The notes beneath the pieces were generated by a model. That model searched no databases. It was not told the DNA's origin and saw only the letters and a program-made list of their open reading frames with translations. The translations under genes and the position numbers were made by a program. DNA of 64,000 nucleotides from Corallococcus silvisoli (GTDB taxonomy: Bacteria > Myxococcota > Myxococcia > Myxococcales > Myxococcaceae): positions 186,001 through 250,000 of the forward strand of contig NZ_JAAAPJ010000008.1 in assembly GCF_009909145.1 (NCBI RefSeq). Direction: 5' to 3'. Shown here piece by piece: positions 29,543-38,462 of this stretch. The first letter of the stretch is position 1. The number at the start of each line of letters is the position of its first letter.

Positions 29543-30235
29543 ATGGGACACGACGGACACGATCACGACCATGACCACGGTCATGGCCATTCCCACTCCC
29601 CGCATGACCACGGCCACGGCCATTCGCACGACCACGACCATGGCCACGCGCATGAACATGGGCATTCACACGGCCCCGAGCACGGTCATGACCACGGTCA
29701 CGCGCACGACCACGCCCCCGCGCATTCGCACGAGGGGCCAGCGGCGGAGCACAAGGCCCGGGCGCCGGTGCATGTCAGCGCGTACGTGGTGACATGCTCG
29801 GACAGCCGGGACGCGGCGCACGACACCAGCGGCAAGGACCTGCGCGAGGGCCTCTCCGCTGCGGGGCACACCGTCGTGGGCCACACCGTGGTGAAGGATG
29901 ATCCGGAGGCCATCCGGGGCGCGCTCGCGCAGGCGCAGGCGGCGGGGGCCCGCGCGGTGCTCTTCACGGGGGGCACCGGCATTGGCCGGCGCGACCTCAC
30001 GGTGGAGACGCTGCGGGCGCTGTTCGAGAAGGAGCTGCCCGGCTTTGGCGAGCTGTTCCGGATGCTGTCGTACCAGCGCATCGGCAGCCCCGCGATGATG
30101 TCGCGCGCCACGGCGGGCACCTACCAGGGGATGATCCTCTTCGCGCTGCCCGGCTCACCCCAGGCGGTGCGGCTGGCGCTGGACGCGCTCATCCTCCCGG
30201 AGCTGGGCCACGCGGTGCGCGAGCTCACGCGTTAG
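29543..30235 (+). CDS. MoaB/MogA-like protein with His-rich N-terminus
   Basis: 230 aa. Residues about 1-65 are almost only His, Gly, Asp and Ser in HDHDH/HGHGH runs, a likely metal (Zn, Ni, Cu) store or sensor. From about residue 75 there is a MoaB/MogA-type domain: VTCSDSRDAAHDTSGKDL, then VLFTGGTGIGRRDLT and the final LPGSPQAVRLALD, the molybdopterin-binding pattern. MoaB-type enzymes adenylylate molybdopterin before metal insertion. GGAG eight bases before ATG 29543 defines the start. The His-rich fusion is unusual for MoaB. Confidence 0.85.
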   Translation: MGHDGHDHDHDHGHGHSHSPHDHGHGHSHDHDHGHAHEHGHSHGPEHGHDHGHAHDHAPAHSHEGPAAEHKARAPVHVSAYVVTCSDSRDAAHDTSGKDLREGLSAAGHTVVGHTVVKDDPEAIRGALAQAQAAGARAVLFTGGTGIGRRDLTVETLRALFEKELPGFGELFRMLSYQRIGSPAMMSRATAGTYQGMILFALPGSPQAVRLALDALILPELGHAVRELTR

Positions 30236-30292
30236 GACAGGAAGGGCGCGGCGCTCCGCCGCGCTCCAACCGACGACGTGGGAGCACGCGAG

Positions 30293-31222
30293 ATGAAGAA
30301 GCGCCGCGGCGCGCACACCGGACTGAGCGCCCAGGCGGCCGAGCGGTTGCGCCCCCGCCTGGACGCCTTCCTGGCCTCCACCGACGCGAAGGCCCGCATC
30401 GGGTTCGACCCGGTGGAGTTCCCCCATCGCTACCGGGACCCGCGTGACGTGGAGGTCAGCGCGCTGCTCGCGGCGGCCCTGGCCTACGGGCGCGCGGACC
30501 TCTTCCGCCCCAAGGTGGACGCGCTGCTCAAGCGCATGGGCCCGTCGCCCGCCGCCTTCGTGCGGGCCCTGGACGTGGCGGGCGCGAAGGAGCTCCTCAC
30601 GGGCTTCGTGTACCGCTTCAACGTGGGCACCGACCTCGCGGTGCTGCTCATGGGCATGGGCCGGGCCCTGCGCGAGCACGGCAGCCTGGAGGCCCTCTTC
30701 ATTCGTGGCTGGACCGCGAGCGGAACGCTCCACGGCGGGCTCGCGGCCTTCACCGCCGGGCTCCGGGACGTGCCCATGGACGGGCTCCGTCGGGCGCTGG
30801 GGCCCGAGCGGGGCCTGCACCACCTGTTGCCCTCGCCCCTGGGGCCGGGCGCGGCGAAGCGCCTCAACCTGTACCTGCGCTGGATGGTGCGGGGCCCGGA
30901 CGCGGTGGACTTCGGCATCTGGAAGCAGGTGCCCCCTTCCGCCCTGCTCGTGCCGCTGGACACGCACATTGGCCGCATGGCGCTCCACCTGGGGCTCACG
31001 AAGCGCACGGACCTCACCTGGCGCACCGCCGAGGAGGTGACGGCCTCCCTGCGGGTGCTCGACCCCCAAGACCCCGTCCGCTACGACTTCGCCCTGTGCC
31101 ACTACGGCATGAGTGGGGCCTGCCCAGCGAAGACCGTCCCCCAGCACTGCGCGCGATGCTCGCTCCTTCCGTCGTGCAAGGTAGGTCCCCGCGCCATCGC
31201 GCGCGGTTCCGTGCAAATCTGA
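30293..31222 (+). CDS. TIGR02757 family (DUF2400) protein
   Basis: 309-aa member of a conserved but poorly characterised family related to helix-hairpin-helix DNA glycosylases. Typical segments are visible: DPVEFPHRY, the helix DVEVSALLAAALAYGR, LNLYLRWMVR and PLDTHIGRMA. The C-terminus carries a Cys cluster (GACPAK, HCARCSLLPSC) that could bind an iron-sulfur centre as in Nth/MutY. GGAG before ATG 30293 favours that start over GTG 30278. No direct function is known. Confidence 0.84.
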   Translation: MKKRRGAHTGLSAQAAERLRPRLDAFLASTDAKARIGFDPVEFPHRYRDPRDVEVSALLAAALAYGRADLFRPKVDALLKRMGPSPAAFVRALDVAGAKELLTGFVYRFNVGTDLAVLLMGMGRALREHGSLEALFIRGWTASGTLHGGLAAFTAGLRDVPMDGLRRALGPERGLHHLLPSPLGPGAAKRLNLYLRWMVRGPDAVDFGIWKQVPPSALLVPLDTHIGRMALHLGLTKRTDLTWRTAEEVTASLRVLDPQDPVRYDFALCHYGMSGACPAKTVPQHCARCSLLPSCKVGPRAIARGSVQI

Positions 31223-31299
31223 GTCCCACCGGACCCGGAAATGGGCTACGGGCAGTCCGCGCGGCCCCGCGTTGACGGGTTGGCGCGGTCAAGGCTGCA

Positions 31300-33249
31300 A
31301 TGCGGACAGGCGGCGCGGGAGGGATGAGCCCGCGGGGCGCGAGGAGCAACGCGGTGCACGCAATGCTGGTGGCGGTCCCAGCCCCGGTGGCCCAGGACGT
31401 GGAGCGCGACCTGTGCGCCACGGCCGAAGGACGCGCGTGCCGAGTGCTCCGCGTCGAGGCCGCCGTGGAGCCGCTGCCGGAAGGGCTGCTCGTCCTGTGG
31501 GACCATGGCGGTCCCTTGGAGGCGGTGAAGGCGCGCTGCCAGTCGGTGCATGCCCGGCGGGTCCCGACGCGCACGTGGCTGGTGCTGCTGACGACGCGCG
31601 ACGGCGTGGAGGCGGAGGCGCTGAGCGAAGCCGGCGTGGACGAGTGCGTGGCGCCTCCCGGCACGCGGTGGGGCGCGCGGCTGGTGGCGCTGCGGCGGCG
31701 GTCTGGGGACGGGGACTCGCAGGCGCTCCGGCGCATGCGCGACATGTTCCAGGGCGCGCTGGACGCGGTGCCGGAGCCCCTGTTCATCAAGGACCGGGAG
31801 CACCGCCTCGTCGCGATGAACAGCGCCTTTCGCCGCCTGATGGATCAACCCGCGGAGGCGCCGGGGGGAAGCGCCGCGCACCTGCTGGTGCCCGCCGATG
31901 AGGCGGAGGCCTCCTGGCGCCAGGATGAGCGCGCCTTCACCACCGGGCAGACCGTGGAGGACGAGGGGTCCTTCACCGACCTCAAGGGGCGCTCGCGCGA
32001 GGTGCTCACGCAGCGGGCCGCGTACACGCTGCCGGACGGCGAGCGCTTCCTCGTGGGGCTCGTGCGCGACGTCACCGAGCGCACCCGCCTGGAGACGCAG
32101 CGGCGGCTGGCGGAGCGGATGACGTCCGTGGGCACGCTGGCCGCGGGCGTCGCGCACGAAATCAACAACCCGCTCTCCTACGTCACCTCCAACCTGGCGT
32201 ACCTCTGGGAGCGCGTGGCCCAGCCCGTGGTGCCCTCCGAGCAACTGGAGGAGCTGCGGCAGGTGGTGGCCGAGGCGCTGGAGGGCGCGGGGCGCGTGCG
32301 CTCCATCGTGCGCGACCTGCGGACCTTCTCCCGCGCGGAGGAGGAGCGGCACGGGCCGGTGGACGTGCTGCGCGCGGTGGAGGGCGCGGTCCGGTTGATG
32401 CGGGATGACCTGCAGCATCGCGCGCGCCTGACGTGCGACCTGGAGCCGGTGGCCGTCGTGCACGGCAACGAAGGACGGCTGGGACAGGTCGTCACCCACC
32501 TGCTGTTGAACGCGCTCCAGTCCTTCGGGGACCGGCCCGCGGAGGCGAACCGGCTGAGGCTGTGCGTGCGTCCGGGCCGCGACGGGCACGTGCTCATCGA
32601 GGTGGAGGACAACGGCTGCGGGATGCCCGCGGAGGTGCGCCAGCGCATCTTCGATCCCTTCTTCACCACGCGCTCGCCCCGGGGCGGCACGGGCCTGGGG
32701 CTGTCCATCTGCCTCACGCTGGTGCACGCGATGGGCGGCCGCATCGAGGTGACCAGCGAGCTGGATCAGGGCAGCCTCTTCCGCGTGGAGCTGCCCGCGC
32801 TCGTGCGGTCCGCCGAAGTGGCGCTGCCGGTGCAGCCGGTCGCGGAGCCGCTGGAAGGGCCCGTGCCGACGGTGCGAGCGGCGCGGAGCCTGCGCCGGCT
32901 GCTGCTCATCGACGATGAGCCGGCGGTGGGCAGCGCGGTGAGCCGGTTGCTGCGCAACCTCTACGACGTGCACGTCATCCAGGACGCGCGCGAGGCGCTG
33001 AAGCGGCTGTCTCACGGTGAGAAGTTCGATGCCATCCTCTGCGACCTGATGATGCCGGGCATGAGCGGCATGGACTTCCTGGTGGAGCTGGAGCGGCTGG
33101 CGCCGGAGCTGGCGCCGCGCACCGGCTTGATGACGGGCGGGGTGAACCCGCAGGCGCGCGAGTTCGTCGGCCGCCGCGCGCGGGAGCTGCTGGAGAAGCC
33201 CTTCGAGCGCGACCAGCTGTGCACCTTCGTCGAGACCCTGATGCAATGA
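31300..33249 (+). CDS. Hybrid sensor histidine kinase
   Basis: 649-aa cytoplasmic kinase. Residues about 20-130 look like a receiver fold without the phospho-Asp, then a PAS domain (about 148-262), a HisKA domain with H286 (GVAHEINNPLSYV), a HATPase domain (VEDNGCGMP, GGTGLGLSI) and a C-terminal receiver with the acceptor Asp in ILCDLMMPGMSG. The NNPLSYV type of H-box is common in myxobacterial kinases. No membrane segment, so the input is intracellular. Start ATG 31300 taken; 31324 is an alternative. The stop overlaps the next gene by ATGA. Confidence 0.9.
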   Translation: MRTGGAGGMSPRGARSNAVHAMLVAVPAPVAQDVERDLCATAEGRACRVLRVEAAVEPLPEGLLVLWDHGGPLEAVKARCQSVHARRVPTRTWLVLLTTRDGVEAEALSEAGVDECVAPPGTRWGARLVALRRRSGDGDSQALRRMRDMFQGALDAVPEPLFIKDREHRLVAMNSAFRRLMDQPAEAPGGSAAHLLVPADEAEASWRQDERAFTTGQTVEDEGSFTDLKGRSREVLTQRAAYTLPDGERFLVGLVRDVTERTRLETQRRLAERMTSVGTLAAGVAHEINNPLSYVTSNLAYLWERVAQPVVPSEQLEELRQVVAEALEGAGRVRSIVRDLRTFSRAEEERHGPVDVLRAVEGAVRLMRDDLQHRARLTCDLEPVAVVHGNEGRLGQVVTHLLLNALQSFGDRPAEANRLRLCVRPGRDGHVLIEVEDNGCGMPAEVRQRIFDPFFTTRSPRGGTGLGLSICLTLVHAMGGRIEVTSELDQGSLFRVELPALVRSAEVALPVQPVAEPLEGPVPTVRAARSLRRLLLIDDEPAVGSAVSRLLRNLYDVHVIQDAREALKRLSHGEKFDAILCDLMMPGMSGMDFLVELERLAPELAPRTGLMTGGVNPQAREFVGRRARELLEKPFERDQLCTFVETLMQ

Positions 33250-34400
33250 AGCGCCGCACGCGCTGGACGCTCGGGGCGGGGCTCGTGGCCCTGTTGCTCG
33301 CGGGCTGCTTCCTCCTCCCGCCCGAGCTGCGGGGGCTGTCCTTCGTCGTGCGCGCGGCGGGCCTCCATGGCGCCGCGGCCGATTCGCTGGCCCGCTACGG
33401 CACCGGGGGCTTCACCGTCGCGGACCTGCGCGTGCCCACGCGCCATGGTCCCGTGCGCGGGCGGCTCTACCAGCCGGAGCGACGCAAGGGGCGGCTCATC
33501 GTGCTCACCTCGGGGGTGCACGCGGCGGGCATCGACGAGCCCCGGCTGGTGAAGCTGGCGGAGGACCTGGCCATGGGCGGGCAGCCGGTGCTCACGCCGG
33601 AGCCACCGGACCTGCTGCGTTACGAAATCACGCCGCGCCTGCCAGACGTCATCGAGGACGCGGCCCTCTGGGCGCTGGGGCCGGGCGCGCTGGCTCCCGA
33701 GGGGGCGGTGGACCTCTTCGGCATCAGCTTCTCCGGAGGACTCTCCGTCGTCGCGGCGGGCCGGCCGGACCTGCGCGACAAGGTGGCCGCGGTGCTGTCC
33801 TTCGGCGGGCACGGCGAGCTGTCGCGCGTGCTGTCCTTCCTGTGCACGGGCATCCAGGCGGATGGGGTGCACCGCACGCCCCACGACTACGGAGTGGTGG
33901 TCATCCTGCTCAACGTCGCGGACCGGCTGGTGCCACCCGAGCAGGTGGAGCCCCTGCGCACCGGTGTGCGCATGTTCCTGCACGCGTCGCACCTGACGCT
34001 CGTGGACGGCAAGCAGGCGGAGGCCACCTTCCAGGCGGCGCGCGAGATGGAGGCCTCGCTCCCCGAGCCCGCCGCCACGCTGCTCCGCCTGGTGAATACG
34101 CGTGACGTGGCCGCGCTGGGCCCTCGGCTGCTGCCCTTCGTGAAGGGCTTCGCGGGGGACCCGTCGCTGTCGCCGGAGCGCTCGCCCGCGCCCCGGGCGC
34201 CGGTGTACCTGCTGCACGGGACGGACGACTCCGTCATCCCCGCCATCGAGTCCACGCTGCTGGCGCGCGAACTGGCGCCCTCCACGCGAGTGCACCTGCG
34301 GCCCACGCCGCTCATCACCCACGCGGAGATGGACCGGCGGGCCAGCGCGGTGGAGGCGCTGAAGCTGGTGCGCTTCTGGTCGGCGTTGCTTGGCGAGTAG
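33246..34400 (+). CDS. Lipoprotein alpha/beta-hydrolase
   Basis: 384 aa. The N-terminus is a lipoprotein signal (LVALLLAGC lipobox, Cys at about residue 21). The body is an alpha/beta-hydrolase: nucleophile elbow in DLFGISFSGGLS, acidic residue in YLLHGTDDSVIP and a candidate catalytic His in LITHAEMD. The substrate is unknown. Its ATG overlaps the kinase stop by 4 nt, so the two are translationally coupled, a link between signalling and an envelope esterase that is not explained. Confidence 0.8.
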   Translation: MKRRTRWTLGAGLVALLLAGCFLLPPELRGLSFVVRAAGLHGAAADSLARYGTGGFTVADLRVPTRHGPVRGRLYQPERRKGRLIVLTSGVHAAGIDEPRLVKLAEDLAMGGQPVLTPEPPDLLRYEITPRLPDVIEDAALWALGPGALAPEGAVDLFGISFSGGLSVVAAGRPDLRDKVAAVLSFGGHGELSRVLSFLCTGIQADGVHRTPHDYGVVVILLNVADRLVPPEQVEPLRTGVRMFLHASHLTLVDGKQAEATFQAAREMEASLPEPAATLLRLVNTRDVAALGPRLLPFVKGFAGDPSLSPERSPAPRAPVYLLHGTDDSVIPAIESTLLARELAPSTRVHLRPTPLITHAEMDRRASAVEALKLVRFWSALLGE

Positions 34401-34442
34401 GGGTGCCAGGAGACTTGACGTCCCGGGGCGTGAACAGGTGCG

Positions 34443-35840
34443 ATGCCGGGAATGTCCGTCTCCTTTCTGGTGTCCGTCGGGGTTGGCTGGCTGTTGGCGG
34501 GCGCACCCGCGCGGGTGGATCGCATCGTGCCGTGCACCCCGGATACGCCCGATTGGATCGCGGCGAGAGATGCGCTGAGCGCGCTCGACCAGCAGTTGGA
34601 GGCGCTCCCCGACGACGGGGACGTCGCCCCGGTGCGGACGGCCATGGCGTCCCTGCTGGGCCTGCGGTGTTTCGCGATCGCCCGTCAGGAGGAGACGCGC
34701 CCGCCGGTCGCGTGGGATGACGAAACGGATGTGTCGGCGCTCGCGTTGAAGGTGTGGTGGCGCGTCGGGGGAGAGGACTTCTTCGCGTCGCATCTGGAGC
34801 TCGGGGCTCCTGGGCGCCACAACATCGTGATTCCGCCGGACCTTCGCGAAGTGCTGACGCGCGAGCATTCTCCGAAACACCGGCTGGCGGACCTGCTGTG
34901 TCCCGCGAACGCAGGCGCGTGCGGCGTGGAGACCGAACCCTGGCTGCTGCGGGCGGAGCGGGTGTTCCAGTCGGAGAACCCGCGCCGCTCCGGCCTCTCC
35001 CGAGACAAACTCACTCCTCCCCTGGACTGCATGGCGGTGGCCCAGAAGAAGCCTTCGCGGCTGCGTTACGTCGCCTGGCGCGGGTGCCTGGGCGGGATCC
35101 AGGGCCCGCGGACCTTCCAGTCGGTCCTCCCCCTGGGGCGCATCCGCGCGCCGATGGATGGCTGGCTGGTGGTACGGGGTCGGCGGGGGCACTACAGCTT
35201 CTGTGATCAGCTCGATGCGTACCATCTGGGAACGGGCACCGCGTATCGCTCGAGCAGCTGCTCAAAACTGGTCTTGAAGTCCCGGGGCGATGTGGATGGG
35301 GCGGCCACGGATGCCACGCGGCAAGGCGAGGTGAAGGTGGGGCGTCTGGCGGCGGATCGCCTTCGCGAGTTGACGTGGATGCTGCTGCTCGCGCCGGAGG
35401 TGCGCGACAACGTGCAGGTGGCGACTCAGCATGTTCCGGTGCCCAAGGGGCTGAGCATCGAATGGCCCACGAAGGGCGGCTGGACCGAGGGGGGCGTGCT
35501 CGGAGGGGCGGTCGGAGGGGACTCGGGCCAGACGGTCCTGAGCTGGACATGGTTTCCGCAGGGAAACATGGAGCCTTTTTCGGGCACATGGACGTTCCCG
35601 TGGTCCTGGGCCGTCGGGGAGGACCATGCGGACATCCTCCTGGAGGAGGCCGAGTCCGCCTTCGTGGAAGAGTGCCCTGCGCTGGCGTTGCCGTCCCGGC
35701 TGCTCGACTTCACGCGCGAGCCTGGCGTCAACCACCTCGACGCTCCGAGCGGCGTGGCCGGAGTGCAAGACGCGCGCGTGGAGGCGCTGCGTTCGTGGCG
35801 GCCGTCTCCGGGATGCGCGCCCGGCAAGGACGGTGGGTGA
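34443..35840 (+). CDS. Hypothetical exported protein
   Basis: Not recognised; 465 aa. A hydrophobic N-terminus (SVSFLVSVGVGWLLAGAPA) is a likely signal peptide, so it is periplasmic or outer-membrane attached. Seven or more cysteines are scattered (for example LLCPANAGACG, SSSCSK), suggesting disulfides. Trp-rich stretches (LSWTWFPQGNMEPF, GTWTFPWSWAVG) occur near residues 350-385. Codon third positions look somewhat less GC-biased than neighbours, which may mean a fast-evolving or acquired gene. ATG 34443 or 34452 could be used. Confidence 0.65.
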   Translation: MPGMSVSFLVSVGVGWLLAGAPARVDRIVPCTPDTPDWIAARDALSALDQQLEALPDDGDVAPVRTAMASLLGLRCFAIARQEETRPPVAWDDETDVSALALKVWWRVGGEDFFASHLELGAPGRHNIVIPPDLREVLTREHSPKHRLADLLCPANAGACGVETEPWLLRAERVFQSENPRRSGLSRDKLTPPLDCMAVAQKKPSRLRYVAWRGCLGGIQGPRTFQSVLPLGRIRAPMDGWLVVRGRRGHYSFCDQLDAYHLGTGTAYRSSSCSKLVLKSRGDVDGAATDATRQGEVKVGRLAADRLRELTWMLLLAPEVRDNVQVATQHVPVPKGLSIEWPTKGGWTEGGVLGGAVGGDSGQTVLSWTWFPQGNMEPFSGTWTFPWSWAVGEDHADILLEEAESAFVEECPALALPSRLLDFTREPGVNHLDAPSGVAGVQDARVEALRSWRPSPGCAPGKDGG

Positions 35841-35992
35841 GCCGCCACCGTTCCGCGATCCCATGAGAGCGGGAACGACCTGACGTTTGCAGGAGCAAAC
35901 AGCCGTCAGGGCAGGCAGCCGGGCGTCACCCAGACGACAGGGCCCTGGAGGGCTGGTGGCGAGGAGGGGGGGCCGGTTCATGCTGGCGCCCC

Positions 35993-38248
35993 ATGAGCGT
36001 CCAACTCCCCGACGTCCTCCCTGACGAAGACGTGCTGGACTTCGTGCAGCGCCTCTCCGGTGGCTTCGATGTGCGTCTGTACCAGCAGGTGCTGGGCGCG
36101 GCGAACGCGTTCAAGGAAGGCGACGAGGCCATTGGCGTCGCGGCGGCGGACGAGGTGTCGCGCGAGCGAGCCCGGTTGCTGCTGTCGCGCACGCGGCTGG
36201 ATGACGTTCACGCGCACCCGCCGTTCGAGGACCGGCTGTTCGTCTTCAACCTGGAGGCCTGGGATGAGGCGCGCTGGAAGGGCGTGGCGGACTGGACGCT
36301 GGGGCAGCTGAAGGACTTCCTGCTCACGGGGGAGGAGGCGGCCCTGTACGAGGTGCTGGACGGGCTGCCCAGCGACGTCATCGCGTGTGTCGTGAAGCTG
36401 ATGAGCGACGCGGAGCTGAAGGCGGTGGGGGGCCGCGTGTTCCATCCGTTGCCGGGCAGCCGGGTGGGGGCTCGGGGCTATCTGGGTGCGCGGTTGCAGC
36501 CCAACTCGCCCACGGATCATCCGGAGGACATCCGCTGGCAGGTCCTCAACGGCTGGGCCTTCGCGGTGGGGGACGTGGTGCTGGGGACCAACCCGGTGTC
36601 GTCGGACCCCGCGACGGTCGCGGCGGTGGAGCTCGCGCTGCTCGACCTGCTGACGACCTTCGGCCTGGAAGACGTGATGCCCCACTGCGTGCTGGCCCAC
36701 ATCGACGTGCAGGCGCGAGTGGAGGCGATGCATCCAGGCACCACGGGCATCTGGTTCCAGAGCCTGGGTGGGAACGACGACGCCAACCGCACCTTCGACG
36801 TGACGCTGGAGAAGATGGTGGCGCACGCGGCCTCTCGCACGGGGCGATGGGGCCTGTACTTCGAGACGGGGCAGGGCGCGGACGCGACGAACGGGCATCA
36901 CCACGGCACGGACATGCTCATCCACGAAGCGCGCAAGTACGGCTTCGCGAGGGCCCTGAAGCGCCGGGTCGCGCTGGCCCAGGAGGGCGCGGGGCGTGAG
37001 GCGGCGCCGTGGGTGCACGTCAACGACGTGGCGGGCTTCATCGGGCCAGAGGTGTTCCGCACGCGCGAGCAGCTGGTGCGCTGCTGCCTGGAAGACATCG
37101 TGATGGGTAAGCTGCACGGCCTCACGCTGGGCCTGGACGTGTGCTCCACGTTGCACATGGACGTGTCGCTGGACGACCTGGGCTGGTGCCAGGAGCAGCT
37201 CGCGGAGGCCGGGCCCGCGTACCTGATGGCGCTGCCCACGCGGAATGATCCGATGCTCAGCTATCTCACCACGGCCTTCCAGGACCACGTGTGGCTGCGC
37301 GAGCGGTACGGCCTGAAGGTGGATGACCGGATGGGGTCCTTCTTCCAGCGGCTGGGGGTCATCGACGCCGACGGCCGGCCCACGGAGCACTTCGGGGATC
37401 CGCGTCACGTCTACGTGCAGTACCGCCGGCACAAGGGGGACTCGCGGCCAGAGGCGGTGCTGCGCGCGGAGGCGGAGGCGCGGATGGCGGAGGTCGGCGC
37501 CCGTGGCGTGCCGCTGGCGGTCGGTCACGGCGACGAGGTCTGGACGCTGGAGCCTTCGCTGGAGAAGGAGCTGCGGCGGCTGTACGAGGACGCCAAGGTG
37601 GGGCTGTGGTCGGAGCTGTCCGACGAGGCGGTGGAGGCCGTGCCCGGCGCGGTGCGGGTGCGGACGTGCTCCGAGGACCGACGCGACTACATCCTGCACC
37701 CGCCGTCGGGCGAGTCGCTGGACGCGACGTCGGAAGCCCTGGTGAGGGCGCTGCGGGAGCAGCGGGCGGGACAGTGGGACGTGCAGGTCGTCATCTCGGA
37801 TGGGTTGGATCCGCGCTCGTTGATGGACGCGGGCCACCTGGCGCCCTTCCTGGACACGCTGCGCACGGCGCTGGCGTCAGAGGGCTGGAGCGTGGCCCCC
37901 GAGGTCCTGGTGGTGAAGCACGGCCGTGTGCGAGCGGGCTATCAGGCCGGGCAGCTGCTGTTCGGCGACCCAGGCGACGCAAGGCCGCGCGCCCTGGTGC
38001 ACGTGATTGGCGAGCGCCCCGGTTCGGGTCATCACGCCTACTCGGCGTACCTGACGGCGCCGGCCGCGAGCACCTGGGCCCGGCCGGGCGCGGTGGACCA
38101 CGACCGCACGCGGCTCATCGCCGGTATCTCCGACACGAGCGTGCGTCCGGAAGATGCCGCGCACGAAGCGGTCCGCATCATCGCGGAGCTGGCGGAGAAC
38201 GCGCGCACGGTGCCCCCGAGCGCTGGCGACACGGCGGCCATGGGCTGA
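35993..38248 (+). CDS. eutBC: Fused ethanolamine ammonia-lyase (EutB-EutC)
   Basis: Adenosylcobalamin-dependent lyase that splits ethanolamine to acetaldehyde and ammonia. The first about 480 residues align with the large subunit EutB: LQPNSPTDHPEDIR, GDVVLGTNPVSSD, HPGTTGIWFQSLGG, GLYFETGQG and GFIGPEVF. The last about 180 follow the small subunit EutC: VQVVISDGLDPRSL, LVVKHGRVRAGYQ, HVIGERPGSGHHAYSAYL and HEAVRIIAELA. In most bacteria these are separate genes; here they are one 751-aa chain joined through a 100-residue linker. No other eut gene, transporter or microcompartment gene is near. Start ATG 35993 matches the family N-terminus. Confidence 0.93.
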   Translation: MSVQLPDVLPDEDVLDFVQRLSGGFDVRLYQQVLGAANAFKEGDEAIGVAAADEVSRERARLLLSRTRLDDVHAHPPFEDRLFVFNLEAWDEARWKGVADWTLGQLKDFLLTGEEAALYEVLDGLPSDVIACVVKLMSDAELKAVGGRVFHPLPGSRVGARGYLGARLQPNSPTDHPEDIRWQVLNGWAFAVGDVVLGTNPVSSDPATVAAVELALLDLLTTFGLEDVMPHCVLAHIDVQARVEAMHPGTTGIWFQSLGGNDDANRTFDVTLEKMVAHAASRTGRWGLYFETGQGADATNGHHHGTDMLIHEARKYGFARALKRRVALAQEGAGREAAPWVHVNDVAGFIGPEVFRTREQLVRCCLEDIVMGKLHGLTLGLDVCSTLHMDVSLDDLGWCQEQLAEAGPAYLMALPTRNDPMLSYLTTAFQDHVWLRERYGLKVDDRMGSFFQRLGVIDADGRPTEHFGDPRHVYVQYRRHKGDSRPEAVLRAEAEARMAEVGARGVPLAVGHGDEVWTLEPSLEKELRRLYEDAKVGLWSELSDEAVEAVPGAVRVRTCSEDRRDYILHPPSGESLDATSEALVRALREQRAGQWDVQVVISDGLDPRSLMDAGHLAPFLDTLRTALASEGWSVAPEVLVVKHGRVRAGYQAGQLLFGDPGDARPRALVHVIGERPGSGHHAYSAYLTAPAASTWARPGAVDHDRTRLIAGISDTSVRPEDAAHEAVRIIAELAENARTVPPSAGDTAAMG

Positions 38249-38288
38249 GACATGGGGCCGTGCGTTCGAGGCTCCAGTGGAAAAAGGG

Positions 38289-38337
38289 ACCGGCACCGGG
38301 AGCGGGCCGGGGGAGGCCCGCTCCTTCCGGTGCCGGT
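38289..38337 (-). terminator. Strong 20-bp hairpin terminator
   Basis: An 11-bp perfect outer stem (38289-38299 with 38327-38337) stacked on a 9-bp inner stem (38300-38308 with 38315-38323), with only a 3-nt bulge and a 6-nt loop. On the minus strand it is followed after CCC by TTTTT, fitting an intrinsic terminator for tonB; it also lies 41 nt after the eutBC stop and may work both ways. Confidence 0.75.
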
Positions 38338-38462
38338 ATCGCGCACATGGCCAGGCGCGACGGGATGTTCCTAACGGCCCCCTCCTCCCGCCGCGATTCT
38401 TTTCCCTTCCCGAGGGGGAGGCAGCCAGCCGGCCGCTCTCACGGGCGGGCACCGCGCCGGTC

